Notes: generated by a model not told the origin, from the sequence alone. DNA of 64,000 bases from Metaphire vulgaris (GCA_018105865.1 CM030856.1:5544220-5608219), one strand, 5' to 3'. Numbered from the stretch's first letter, positions 44,801 through 56,046 are shown. Numbers and translations: made by a program.

Positions 44801-44803
<3 letters not shown>

Positions 44804-44975
44804 TCCGCTTATGCCTATCTTATTATATAATTCTCGATGTCCGGCGAATCGGTCTGTCGGTCACGATACGCGGCAGATATTGCAAGACGCTGTTGTCATT
44901 GACAACCAAATATTGTTTAATCAAAACTGTATTATCAATGGAGCGTTTAACGAAGCGTCTTAATTGCAGCTCAAA

Positions 44976-45450
44976 CCCCCGTTTCCCTTCCATCTCCCCA
45001 TCCCTCTCCCAATCGCCCCCGCACCAACCCATTCCCGCCCCGGCCCCAACCCATCCCATCCCAGCCCCGCCTTACCCCACAGGCCCCAAACCCCGTTCCC
45101 CTTCCCTCTCCCATCCCTCTCCCAATTCCCTTCCCTCTCCCATCCCTCTCCCAATCGCCCCAGACCCAACCCATACCCGCCCTACCCCACCCCACAGGTC
45201 CCAAAACCCCGTTCCCCTTCCTCTCCCATCCCTCTCCCAGCCCTCTTTCCACTCCCCATCCCTCTCCAAATAGCCCCAGGCCCCAACCCATACCCGCTTC
45301 GCCCTACCCCACAGGCCCCAAACCCCCGTTCCTCTTCCCTCTCCCCATCCCTCTCGCAACCCCCATTCCCTCTCCCCATCCCTTTCCCAATCGCCCCGGC
45401 CCCAACCCATCAGCGCTCCGCCCTACCCCACCGGCCCCAAACTCCGTTCC
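44976..45450 (+). repeat. C-rich minisatellite
   Basis: Units of roughly 100-120 bases with CCCCGTTCCCCTTCCCTCTC, CATCCCTCTCCCAATCGCCC and CAACCCATACCCGCCC repeat about four times with divergence. The plus strand is almost free of G. Long open frames here in several phases are a result of the composition. Confidence 0.85.
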
Positions 45451-46299
45451 CAAACTTACACAACGCTGCTCCTAAAACCCGTACAACCCACTTTCCTCTT
45501 CCCAAACCTCCCTCCCCTCTCTTTATGCCCCGCCCCCGTTATTATATGTATTTACCCCTTCCTAACCTCAATACCTATTTTTTAAATTTAACCCTTCAAG
45601 TGGGGATTACATTTTCAGACGCCGTCACCGTACTGGGGATTTAATTTTTGGAAAAGCGTTCTTCAGAAATGATTGCTGTAACGTTTTAAAATTTGCTATA
45701 TCTCAGGCTATATAGGAGCTAAAAAGATGAGGTTTGCACCATTGTTTAGCTTTTTTATTCCTCTTTCTAACCGTCTGTGCAAAACAAAAAAGTCCAGCGT
45801 TCACGAGAATTGCGACAATCAAATGAGAATGAGTAGCAGGCTATTTGCTCGGCGTGAAAAAGCAGCACAGCAAACAAGAGAATCAAGCACTGTATGTCGT
45901 TCGATACTGCCAAATCAGTACACTTACGTTGATTATCAAGAAAATTCATGCGAATGGGCGTTAACTCGGTTGAAGGAAAAGGCGGCGAGTCAAGGACAAT
46001 TAATTGCGCAAATTGCTATTGCATTTGCGCAAAATCGGGTGGTAAAATAACCAATATCCCCCGTCATTTTTGACGGGTAAACACCTAGTATACATATAAT
46101 TATATAATATATAGGCCTAATTTATATAATATCTATAGGCCTATTGGATATATTATATTATATAAATTATATATATTATATAATATAAACTTATATAATA
46201 TTGTATACCCCAAATTTATACCACCCCACCCACCAAGTCACCCCACCCCAAATCAAATTCATAGCTACGCCCCTGGGGATTACGATATTCAACTGCTGT

Positions 46300-46495
46300 C
46301 AGGGTTTAATCTAGGCCGTTTCCGGAGGGGAAAATTTCCCTTCGATCCCCCTTGAAATTTCAAATTCCCCCGGAAATTTTGGCATACTACATCAACTAAC
46401 AGCAGCCCCTAGCAGAATTTCCCCCGGGTGTCCGGCTTTGTCAGTCCCCCCGGCTTTTCAGCCCCCCGGAGTTCAGGAGTCTAGATTAAACACTG
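46300..46495. mobile_element. hAT MITE, GTTTAATCTAG family
   Basis: Ends CAGGGTTTAATCTAGG and CTAGATTAAACACTG, with the same interior as 15439-15645. The flanks agree at 6 of 8 bases. Confidence 0.85.
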
Positions 46496-46512
46496 AATTC
46501 TGTTCTTTAACG

Positions 46513-46782
46513 CAGCGGTTCTCAATCCGTGGTCCGCAGACCAAAAGTGGTCCGCGAGAGGGCGTCTAGTGGTCCGCGACATATTGTGAAAAAAAACAAA
46601 AAAAATTACGGATAACGTTTTTTTTCTTGTCCGCCTTTTTTGATAGGCGATAACGTTCTTTTTGCTTGTCGAACTTTTTCAGCAGACACTGGTTTCATAT
46701 TTCTCAGGTGGTCCGCGAAAAATTTTTGACACTCAAAAGTGGTCCGCGACCGCGAGACAAAGGGGTCTGATGAGAACCATTG
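46513..46782. mobile_element. hAT-Charlie-like non-autonomous element
   Basis: Ends CAGCGGTTCTCAATCC and TGAGAACCATTG, of the CAGNGGTTCTCAA type typical of Charlie-like hAT elements. Perfect 8-bp duplication CTTTAACG (46505-46512 and 46783-46790). Internal repeats of GTGGTCCGCGA. Confidence 0.92.
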
Positions 46783-47022
46783 CTTTAACGGCATATTTGA
46801 TTGTCTGGTATTCTTGAATCCGAATATAATATGTACAACGTAATCAATCCTCTATAAAATTTATGATTATGTCTTTCTTTCACATCTTCCTAGCAACGTA
46901 TTGTGAACATTAGGCCTGTTTAATTCGAAACAATTGGTTTGCTCTTTAATTTCACTGCTACAATAATAAGATGAGCTACTCGATATCGGGCTAATCATGT
47001 TTTTATCCGCGTAGCCGCCGGA

Positions 47023-50000
47023 ATGTCCCAGGACTCAACTTCGGACGAAGAGGAGTTCGGGAGCGCTACGCATTTCATGCTGCACAAGCCGAGCGTCGGA
47101 GATTCGCCTTTCAACTCGATCAAGTAATTAGTTCTCCACTCTTTTTGTCATCGTCCAGCAGTGCTTATATGGTTCATGTTTAGTTCCTCAGCGATTCATC
47201 CTTGGGCCTAGTCTACAAGAATTTCAAAATCCTGGCAAGAGGCTCAGGCAGTGGCGGCTCAACAGTAGGGCCGTGCCCCCCTATTGAGAGCCTCCCCCCA
47301 GAGCCCCCCAGTACCCCTCCTGTTGTGACCCTAGCTATACTTAATACTACATACCTAACAACAAATGGTTGCCCCCATGATTCGAAGTTTCCACCCCAAC
47401 GCCCCCTCCCCCACTTGCCAAATCCTGGAGCCGCCACTGAGCTCAGGTCTTACAGTCTTACTCTGACATGGACAATAAGCCTATATTAGGGGATATCCAT
47501 TAATTACGTCAACAAAATAGGGGAGGGGTTTGAAAAATGTTGACGGTTGCTGACAGAGGAGGGGTCAAGAGAAGTTGACGTAAACAATTTCATTTTTTTA
47601 TAAATGATAAAAAATAGGAAATTTCATGGAATACTATTTATTACAATGGAAAAAGTCTGACAAGCAAAAAACAAGGTCCTCTTCACCACATTATGATACT
47701 TGGTGAACAAAAGAAAAGGAAAAGGTCTCATCGCTGCAAAAGTAATAACCTTCTAAACATTATAGGGGACCCGTCACTGGTCTTAGTAGGGGAAAGGGTG
47801 AAAAGTTTTTGACAAAATTACAGGTGGTCACTGAAAGTTGACAGTTGTTGACAAGAGGGGAGGGGCCAAAATTGTCCAAAAATTGTTGACGTAATTAATG
47901 AACCGCCCCTATTCGTAAACCCTGGCATCGCCACTGGCAGGGGCGCAGCGACGGGGAGGGGGGGGGGGTTATATCGGTATATACCCCCTAAAATCAGCAT
48001 ATAAAACTTATATAATACAATACATATGACATCTGCTGTATATACTGTAAGCCTACACGTATATAAAACATATATAATATATAGTACAATATAATTAATA
48101 TATATATTTATATATAATATATATAGCAATATGTGCAGTGGCGGCTCTAGGATTTGGCAAGTGGGGGGCCGTTGGGGTGGCAACTTCTAATCATGGGGTG
48201 GCCAACCATTTGTTGTTTAATGTATGTAGCATTAAGTATATAGGGTCCCAACAGGGGGGCCACTGGGGGCAGGCACTCAATAGGGGCACGGGCCCCCTGC
48301 CCCCCGGGTGGAGCCGCCACTGAATATGTGCCTTCCAAACTTATACCCCACTCCCAATCAAATTTATGGCTACGCCCCTGGCATTATATAGGCCTATACT
48401 TGCGCTGCATTTCAGGCATCACAAGGAGAAGGACAACCACCCGTCGAATTCTGTCTACTGCTCCGTCGCCACGATAGTTGTGGTCGTTGTCACCATGACG
48501 GTCACGGTGACGTACACCGCTTACATTCACTCGTACCTCGGAACTGTCGAACACTTGCTGCACAAACTTAAAGGTACATTTCTCCTATATTAACTCGCCA
48601 GACTAAAACGTCAAAATTTAACATATATACGTGTAAACTGCTATTAGGTCTTTAGGCTCGGATCCCCTCTCCCCACTTTTCGAGAGGCTAACGTGGGGTA
48701 GGGGGAAGGTATAAGGGTTTTTTCGTTGTCCAAGTTTACGAAGATGAATATAGGCCTATAGCGTTTTGTGAACGGTGTTTTTCGAAAGTAAGTAAGTAAA
48801 ACCTCGAGGGTTTCTATAGCGCCTTGAAAAGCAGGACAACAGCAGTTGCTTATTCTTAAACCTCTGGCAAGTCATCGTTCACTGGTAGTGATCGTTTGTT
48901 TAAAAATGCAGTGGTGGGAATGGGGTGAGGTTGGGGGGTCGGAAGGCTGAAGACCAAAGTGTTCGATCCCCACTCGAGTCGTCTTAGAATAATGGACGGG
49001 AGTGAACTGTTCCCTCCCTCCCCTCCCCCAACAATCCCTATGGCTTTGTTTTGACTCTGTCAATCGCGCAGATACTTTTTGTAGCATTATACTTTTATAT
49101 TACTTTATCATTACATTTTTGTTATTTGCACAAATTTGATGTTAAAAATTATTCAACATATTTTCTGTTCAGGTGTACAGTTATTCATGGTTTATACTAT
49201 AGTTAAGCTGTCTACTCTTGAAATGTTGATAAATAAATTTGATTTTGATTGATTGATTGATTTGATTGATATTTTCAACATAGACGCCACAAACGCAAGC
49301 GACGTTTCAGTGAAAGACCTGAAACTGACCAGCAGCCAGATAAAGCAGCTCAAGAGCCTGTTGAGCGTCGCAGATCTTGCGCAAATCCGCAATCTATCGA
49401 ACATTCACAAACAGGTGAGGTTACGACAGTGGCGTAGCGAGGGGGGTCAGAGGGCATATGTAGACTTTGTCCCCGCGGGCGCCGGATACCATCGCTACGC
49501 CACTGGGTTACGACCTCTTTTGCTTGTCAGGATTTTTCGAAGTTGGGAATGGTCGTCCGTAACCCCCAGCCCCTTCGGAAAATCCTGTCAAGTCAACCCC
49601 CCCCTAAAGGCATAGTCTGTATAGAGTCTGTATAAAACACTGACTCAGTCTGACTCAAATTGTTTTCAAACCTACTCCTAGACTTGAAAGCGGCAACTTA
49701 TACATGGTAATCGTTCCATTTTGACGGCAAATTGTTTTCAAACCTAACTAACCTAGACCCCTCTGAAAGCGGATCAACAGGACTACGCCACTTTGGACTA
49801 TTTGGACCGCTTGACGTACCGCATACTACTATCGAAACAGACACGTTTAGACTTTTATGTTCAATTGTCACGTATGACTAGGCCGGCTTTTGGCATCGCT
49901 TTGTTCTTCTTCAGTTTCTTGCGCTACAGAAGTTTTATCGTGACGTGGATGACAATCCAAGTATTGTGCAATTTCTTGGCTCAATCACTCAACAACTGAC

Positions 50001-51938
50001 ACCGCTATCACAGGTATGGTTAATGGTTATTCAAAACTCTACAAATATGCTACAATTTTTATGCGTTTCATGATTTCAACGTCAGGAAAGTGTTCATGTT
50101 TACGATATTTAATAAAGACTCTCATCAGGCCTCAGGAGAGGAGGGAGTGCTGCCGATACATTGTTCCGGGCACGTACGTGGAGCTCAAATTTAAGGGGCA
50201 CATATATGTGGCCGCCGAGAGGGGGACGGGGAACACATGCACAGGGTCCCGGCGACCTGCGGGAGGGGGAGGGGAATGGCTGGGCCGGTGACGTATTAAC
50301 ATCCTGAAAAAGACTAACAAGCAAAGAAAATGTCACCAGCAGTTTTTCACACTTGTTATAGGGCCCCGTGACTTCCATTCTGCGCATGCAGGCCCGAAAT
50401 TTCTCTCGGCGGGCCTGAATCTCATATAATTATAATCATACTGTTCCAGATAAAATTTTGTCGTCGATTTTACGCGAGACGGACATAATTAGTCTAACCC
50501 AGAATAGGGGGCTAGGGGGCCAAACCCCTTGATGCAACGCCAACGGTAGTGCATAGAGCTAATGTTAAATGTTAAAGATCTAATTCTCTCATCGTAATCA
50601 AATCTTTGTTGTTGTGCGTCGCTATTCAGTTTTCTTATTCAGGCCTGTAAGGCGGAGATTTTCACCCCCAAAACCACAAAAATCCCCCTAAAAATCTCAG
50701 CACTTGCACAAATTTTGCACTGAACTGTGTATTTTCCCTCCAGGGCTCCAGCCAAGTCAATTTCTCCCCCTCCCAAAGGCCTGGAGTCCGGATAAAACAC
50801 TGGCTGTTGCTTGACGTGGGCCTAACAACGTCGTGGGTTAATTGTGGTTGGCGTGCATGTGTTAGGAAACTTAGATTATATCGGCTGCAGTGGCGGCTCT
50901 AGGATTTGGCAAGTGGGGGGCCGTTGGCGTGCAACTGTTTGTTGTTTAACTTAGATTATATCCCAACTGGGGGGCTGGTTTAAATTATTGTGGAGTCGCC
51001 ACTGAGTGCTGGTTTAATTTATTGTAGAGTGTGGTTCTTATGAGCGACGGATTTCTTAGTCTTCAAAAGACTGTCCGGAGTCTTGAGACAGACAGAGACC
51101 TCATAAGAGAGGGCCTAAAGGGCCTAACTGCAATCGTCCAAAAACAGAAGGTTTGCTAAATATTTAGCATCGAAATCGTCATTGTAGTAAATGCGTCCAA
51201 TAAGCCAATGTATGTGCATGGTCATGTTAGGCCTATACGCTAGTTGGCTTAGACAGGGGTTTGGCGACATTCCTAAAATTTTGGCCAAACTATCATGGAT
51301 TGAAATATTCTTACTTTTAGAGGGAATTGTGGGCCTACAAGATTCCGAAAATTCTACAGATACATGTCTACATATCTCTTTCTTTTTTTTAGGAGTAAAA
51401 ATAAAGTGCTTCACCAACAATTTTTAATTGCTTTCTTTTTGTCCCAGTTTCTCAACTTTTAGCATTTGAGACGACCTTGGATTTGCAAGTAAAAATGTTT
51501 GGTACTTTTAAATTAGCAGTTTAGCAGAATTGTTTTCTAGAATTAATGTTAAAGAATTCCATGGCAGTGCGAACTGTCGAGTTATTTGCATACATCAAGT
51601 TTCAAATGAACTTTTTCATGAGAATTAATTCTGATAATTTCACTTTATCAAATCAGATCTTAGCAGTGGCGGCTCCACCGGGGGGCAGGGGCCCCATGCC
51701 CCTTATTGACTGCCTGCCCCCAGTGACCCCCCAGTTGGGACCCTATACTTAATGTTACATATATTAAACAACAAATGGTTGGCCCCCATGATTAGAAGTT
51801 GCCTCCCCAACGCCCCCACTTGCCAAATCCTAGAGCCGCCACTGGATCTTAGGTAGCCTTAGCTAGGTAGCCTTATATCCCATTATTGTTGTTGATGTCA
51901 TTCTTCTTCTTCTTCTTCTTCTTCTTTTCTTCTTCTTC

Positions 51939-52031
<93 letters not shown>

Positions 52032-53419
52032 TTTACTTTTTCAATTTTTTGTTTGTTTCTGCTTATTTAGTTAACAATCGAGAGCCTTCGCAACATGACA
52101 GGTTTCGCCGATCGCCGGTTGTCAATACTGGAGCTGACCGCTGCGCTCGAAGACGAATTCTTTCGAAATCCAGACAAACCTGCAACGCAAGGCCAAGAAG
52201 GAGAAGAAGGAAATACTACAACCGGTCTAAAGCAACAAGCGAGTACACAGCCCAACAAACACTCACTAGCGTCATTTCACACTTTTCTTGGGAACGATAT
52301 AATTTTTTGCAAATTTTTGGCAATTTCTGAGACAATTTTGGCATATTTTTTGGCAAATTTTGGCACATTTCACATTTATTTAATAGGCCTACATTATACA
52401 TTATTTCTTCATTTCCTTGGGGGGCCGTAGCCCCCCTAACCCCAAATGACGCCCCTGCGAACACTATGCGTATCCCAGCGCACAAGAGCTTTTCGAAACA
52501 ATAACCGTAATAATTAACCCCTTAACCGTGTATTTAACTGTAACTCAATGTAAAATGGACGGATATATCCGGGATCCCCAGTTAAGGGGTTAACTTTTGA
52601 TTCTTCTGCTTTAAGAAGTTACAATCCAAAGAGCGTCCAATTAACCCAGTGTTTATTCTAGCCACCTTGACATTAGGGGGATTTTGAAATGTTTGGGGGG
52701 GGGGCAAGGTCTGAGTCTCCACACTTTTTGGGAGATTTGCATTCCTCCAGCCAAAATATAAAAAAATTGTGGGACTTTTAAAACTTTGGGTGGAAATTCC
52801 CCCAGAGAAGGCCTAGAATAAATACTGAAATTAACCAGATTTAAGTTTTGATGGCATTTGACTTATCGCTCGTCGTTCCCAAAATTCTGTAATTATGTTC
52901 AACGCAGCATTGGGTGTGGGGGCACGAGGGGGCGGGATCCCGGCCCCTGTTTCGGGCTAAAGAAGCTGGATCTTGACACGACGGCGCTTTATATTTCGCC
53001 TGAAAGTCTGAACATGTGGATGTGCGCCCACCTATTACCGAATCCTGGCTACGCCACGGGAACGCAATCGGCTAGTCCAAGAAACTTGCGCGCTTAGTAT
53101 CAGGGGATCCAGGGTTATTTCTAGGATTATCAATTGAGGGGGAATTCTGGGGTCCCCTGCCAAAAAAGTCTGACAAGCAAAAAGGTCATCCAATAGCTGA
53201 AATGAGGGGGGTGTTGAGGGGTGTCGGTCTCAAATTGGAGGGAGTGTAAAAATATCTCTAGTCAGGCCTAAAGCAACTACAGCGTGCAAAAGAGTTAAAT
53301 ATGTTTTGAATATGACCAAAGGCGTCGATCCACTTAGAATATTGGGGGGCCCAAACCTCCGAAGTTAGGCACATGAAAAGTTGATGCTATCATTCCTCGT
53401 TGTCCTGGTCACTCACGAC

Positions 53420-53470
<51 letters not shown>

Positions 53471-53982
53471 TATATGTATATTATGTCTCCAACGTTCTGT
53501 CTCCAACGTTCTGTCTCCAACGTTATGTCTAAAAACGTTGAAACATTTGGGGGCCCAACAAGTGTAGTGCCTCCCTGCCCGAATTATGTGGGGCGGGCCC
53601 CCGGGTCCCTTATGAATTGACGCCTATGAATATGACTTAGAAACCAGTCAGTTAGGGAATTAAAGGCTAGAATTAAACTTCTGGACAAAGGCAGGCATGA
53701 TCAACTACACTACTAAAAGCTTATAAAATAAAGGCCTATCTATGAGTTTGGCGTATGTTGTACTTTACCATAAAGGCAAAATACGAACTTTACTATTCAT
53801 TACAATACAAGTCGCGTGAATATATTTATTCTGAAGTTTTCGGGAATTAGAGAGTTTATATTTTCGAGTGGTTCCCTAACCAAGCTGGTTTGAAATTGCA
53901 GAGTCAAAAGTTGAAAAATCGAATCGACGCATTAGAAGAGAAATTGCACGATTTCTTATCGACAAGAGCTAGTAAACAATAA
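47023..53982 (+). CDS. single-pass membrane coiled-coil protein, weakly IKBIP-like (7 exons found, model incomplete)
   Basis: Exons: 47023-47123, 48416-48573, 49284-49414, 49930-50013, 51028-51150, 52071-about 52224, 53902-53982. The N-terminus (MSQDSTSDEEEFGSATHF) is acidic and cytosol-like. Exon 2 gives one strong membrane segment (VATIVVVVVTMTVTVTYTAY). The rest is heptad-rich: DLKLTSSQIKQLKSLL, FLSLQKTVRSLETDRDLI, RRLSILELTAALEDEFF and LKNRIDALEEKLHDFL, then a stop. Phases agree through exon 6. A phase-1 end at 52224 does not fit the last exon in its coiled-coil frame, so an exon between 52.3 and 53.9 kb is probably missing, or exon 6 ends elsewhere. The layout (short N-tail, one TM, long coiled coil, ending like DILKEKVHDF) resembles IKBIP, an ER protein in vertebrates. 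The similarity is weak and the name is not assigned. Introns carry many hAT insertions. Confidence 0.72.
47249..47439. mobile_element. hAT MITE, GGCGGCTC family
   Basis: Ends CAGTGGCGGCTC and GAGCCGCCACTG. The flanks GGCTCAGG and AGCTCAGG agree at 7 of 8 bases. Intron 1 of the membrane coiled-coil gene. Confidence 0.9.
47489..47910. mobile_element. inverted-repeat element related to the GTCCATAAATTACGTCA family
   Basis: The left end AGGGGATATCCATTAATTAC and the right end GACGTAATTAATGAACCGCC form an inverted repeat. Both carry CATTAATTACGTCAACA. It lies in intron 1 of the membrane coiled-coil gene and has no coding content. Confidence 0.75.
48136..48322. mobile_element. hAT MITE, GGCGGCTC family
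   Basis: Ends CAGTGGCGGCTC and GAGCCGCCACTG. Perfect 8-bp duplication AATATGTG on both sides (48128-48135 and 48323-48330). Confidence 0.93.
48785..48860 (-). repeat. short interspersed repeat with TACT-type tail, inverted
   Basis: AGTAAGTAAGTAAAACCTCG, then TTTCTATAGCGCCTTGAAAA, then GCAGTTGCTTATTCTTA. Inverse of the 3760 and 42170 copies. Confidence 0.7.
49115..49275 (+). mobile_element. truncated 3' end of the 13.9-15.1 kb non-LTR retrotransposon
   Basis: The stretch GTTATTTGCACAAATTTGAT onward, through TTCATGGTTTATACTATA to the TGATTGAT tail, matches the reverse complement of about 13874-14030 nearly base for base. It ends about nine bases before exon 3 (49284) of the membrane coiled-coil gene. 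Confidence 0.85.
49427..49505. mobile_element. 79-bp hAT mini-element beside a splice donor
   Basis: Ends CAGTGGCGTAGCG and CGCTACGCCACTG. Perfect 8-bp duplication GGTTACGA (49419-49426 and 49506-49513). The left duplication overlaps the last two bases of the donor hexamer GTGAGG of exon 3 (ends 49414). Confidence 0.93.
50640..50804. mobile_element. degenerate inverted-repeat element, CTGGAGTC...AAAACACTG type
   Basis: Begins near CAGGCCTGTAAGGCGGAG and ends CCGGATAAAACACTGG. A second copy at 56455-56620 shares AGATTTTC, AAAACC and the AAAACACTG end. Ends resemble hAT but no target duplication was found. Confidence 0.55.
50888..51004. mobile_element. internally deleted hAT MITE, GGCGGCTC family
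   Basis: Starts CAGTGGCGGCTCTAGG and ends GAGTCGCCACTG, but most of the interior is missing. No clear target duplication. It ends 23 bases before exon 5 (51028) of the membrane coiled-coil gene, so it lies against the splice acceptor. Confidence 0.82.
51664..51844. mobile_element. hAT MITE, GGCGGCTC family
   Basis: Ends CAGTGGCGGCTC and GAGCCGCCACTG. Perfect 8-bp duplication GATCTTAG (51656-51663 and 51845-51852). Orientation is opposite to the 48136 copy. Confidence 0.93.
51900..52030. repeat. TTC and TTA trinucleotide microsatellite
   Basis: TTC units followed by about 29 TTA units, 40 bases before exon 6 of the membrane coiled-coil gene; the T-rich strand could act as polypyrimidine sequence. 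Confidence 0.93.
52264..52457. mobile_element. hAT MITE, AGCGTCATTT family
   Basis: Starts CACTAGCGTCATTTCAC and ends AAATGACGCCCCTG. The flanks CAAACACT and CGAACACT agree at 7 of 8. About 40 bases after the probable end of exon 6 of the membrane coiled-coil gene; same family as 30043-30175. Confidence 0.85.
52514..52593. mobile_element. 80-bp TTAA-bounded mini-element, inverted
   Basis: Same sequence as the 57804 and 61554 copies in opposite orientation. TTAA at both ends, 80 bases. Confidence 0.9.
52648..52828. mobile_element. degenerate inverted-repeat element (CAGTGTTTATTCTAG ends)
   Basis: Starts CAGTGTTTATTCTAGCC and ends GGCCTAGAATAAATACTG. The inverted ends are clear. The target duplication is not recognisable. 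Confidence 0.7.
53420..53467. repeat. AT dinucleotide microsatellite
   Basis: About 22 AT units, followed at 53486-53530 by three copies of a 14-base unit GTCTCCAACGTTCT. Confidence 0.93.
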
Positions 53983-54335
53983 TCCCATTCCGAATCCTTC
54001 TTCTGGAAAAGAAGCTAACCACGATTCGAATCCTTCGTCTCGAGACGAAACCAGTCGTCGTAAAGGTGGCAAAATCAGACAGCATTAGAAAGATAAAACA
54101 GGCATATAGAAATCGACGATTTGTTTATTCGTAGAATAGGCTACTATAAAATAGTGTTTGAACATTTAATTTTCTCTTCCGTTTGTGCGCGCTCTGTTTT
54201 CGCTTTTTCCCACTTTTTTATCAGCTCTGCTCTATCAGGTCTTTCAAGTTTCAAAATACAGTACGTTATATTTTAAGTGAAATCCAATAAGTTTCAAAAC
54301 CATAGTTAGGCCTACTGCATGTCTGGTAAAGGGTT

Positions 54336-54722
54336 CGTCCATAAATTACGTCACGCGAATTTGGCACTTTTTTGACCCCCTCCCTACGTAACGCGACGTC
54401 AAAAAACGTCGGATCCCCCTAAAATATGACGTCACAACGGGCCGACCCACTCCAATTTTCGTCTTCCGAAAAGTCTTGACAAGCAAAAAAGGCCATTCCT
54501 TGTATTTTTCCTCTTAAAATACCCTGACAAGCAAAAAATAGGCCATACTTGTTGTATTTTTTCCTCTCCAAATCCTGACAAGCAAAATAGGTCAGACAAG
54601 CAAGAAAGGTCAAAGGTCATGACCTAAATTTTTGGCGTGACGTCACATTTACGGACCCCTCGTCACAAATGGCCAGACCCCCTAACTAACCGCGTGACGT
54701 AATTTATGGACGGCCCCTAATG
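54336..54722. mobile_element. inverted-repeat DNA element (GTCCATAAATTACGTCA family)
   Basis: The left terminus near 54339 and the right terminus near 54718 are exact inverse copies over about 21 bases, with core GTCCATAAATTACGTCA. The interior has no coding potential and carries three TGACAAGCAAAA motifs. The superfamily is not identified. Confidence 0.85.
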
Positions 54723-55176
54723 TTGTCATTACAATCAGCTTTTCAGATTGTTATACAGATTCTATATACTGTACAGTAGATAAAGAGAAGAGCTTCAGCA
54801 TTTAGTGAGGCCTATAATTAATAGGCCTACGTCACTAATTTTGAATCAATTTTTATCCCTGCGTAATTCCAGCCCCCAATAATGTCATGTGGATAGCGTG
54901 CTTTAAATTAAACAGAATATCTATCGTATAGGACAATTTACCACAAAATCTCAACTTTCAATAACAATAATCAAAAAAGTCAAAGTCCTTCCTAAGCCTC
55001 ACGGGCTCATAGGGTGGCGCTGATCTCCGTTGCAAGAGCCCTCAGCCAGGCGTGCGATACCACGAATACAAGGCTTAGTGCATCGCGTAGCGTAGGCCTA
55101 TCTGTTTGACTTAACCCATATTGCCACTGCTCCTCACTTTACCACCAAGAAAAAGGCCGAGTCGACCTTTAGGGCT

Positions 55177-55177
55177 C

Positions 55178-55227
<50 letters not shown>
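55177..55227. repeat. AAT trinucleotide microsatellite after a SINE-like fragment
   Basis: About 16 AAT units following AGGCCGAGTCGACCTTTAGG, which matches the body of SINE family A. Confidence 0.9.
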
Positions 55228-55857
55228 GGAAAGTTTTTCTGAAGCACGCCTCTCTGGTAGGCCGGCATTAATTACGTTCCTTACAGTATTTGTCTGTTCT
55301 AAAATATTCTTCTAAACTTAGGTATTTCCTCGTTATCTTGAGTGACAAGGTTCAAGGTGTTATCGTTGACACATCTCAACGCAACGTAACCGCCTGCACA
55401 AAACGTACCTCTAAGCAGAGGCGGCGCTGGTTTTTTTGGCTGGGTGAGTCTAATGATTTAATCAGTGGGTCTGTGCACAACAAGAACCCGGCTCAGACTA
55501 CCCCCTCCCCCCAACAAACATTTCTTTACGGATTTGCTCGGGTGCTCCTGCCCGAGGCTGGGTGGGTCCGGACCCGCGGACCCAGCCCTCCAGCGCCACC
55601 CCTACCTCTAGGAATGTGATTGGTTCTTAAAAACCGAATGGGTCAAGCCGGCCACCCGTAGGCCCTATTTAAAATTTCTGACCAGGTCCGGTAATGTCAA
55701 ACATCAACCAAACACCACAATTTTTGGCCTCGATCAGTGCAGTTAAAAATTCCAAACTTCCAAAGAAATTTAACATTACCCTAAGCATAAGAATGGCCAA
55801 TACTATGCCAAAAGTCAATTGTTCATACATTTTGCAGTTGATATCAGTTGAGGGTGA

Positions 55858-56046
55858 CACTGGCGGCTCCACAGGGGAGGCTCAGAGGGCCCATGCCCCC
55901 CTATTGAGTGCCTGGACCCCCCCAGTGGCCCCACCTGTTGGGACCCTATACTTAATGCTGCATACATAACAACTAATGGTTGGTCCCCCATGATTAGAAG
56001 TTGTCACCCAAACGGCCCCCACTTGCCAAATCCTGGAGCCGCCACC
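55858..56046. mobile_element. degenerate hAT MITE, GGCGGCTC family
   Basis: The left end ACTGGCGGCTCCAC and the right end TGGAGCCGCCACC, with the family interior (TTAATGCTGCATACATAACA). No clean target duplication. Confidence 0.78.

Larger units (their letters stand above)
39990..47022. other. repeat-rich intergenic block between TMEM129 and the membrane coiled-coil gene
   Basis: The two genes are divergent across about 7 kb. Contents in order: AT-rich tandem repeat, satellite-like units, GATGCGGTTTGCACC repeats, RT pseudogene with AAT tail, C-rich minisatellite, two back-to-back hAT elements (46300-46495, 46513-46782). An open frame at 45727-46050 has no recognised similarity and overlaps repeat sequence. 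Confidence 0.75.

Noticed and set aside
44964..45644. Long proline-rich open frame on the plus strand
   Set aside because: It lies in the C-rich minisatellite; several other frames are open there too, and there is no conserved motif or splice context.
45727..46050. 107-codon open frame with Arg/Lys-rich residues
   Set aside because: It begins inside the GATGCGGTTTGCACC-type repeat (third copy). There is no similarity I recognise and no splice support, so it is not called.
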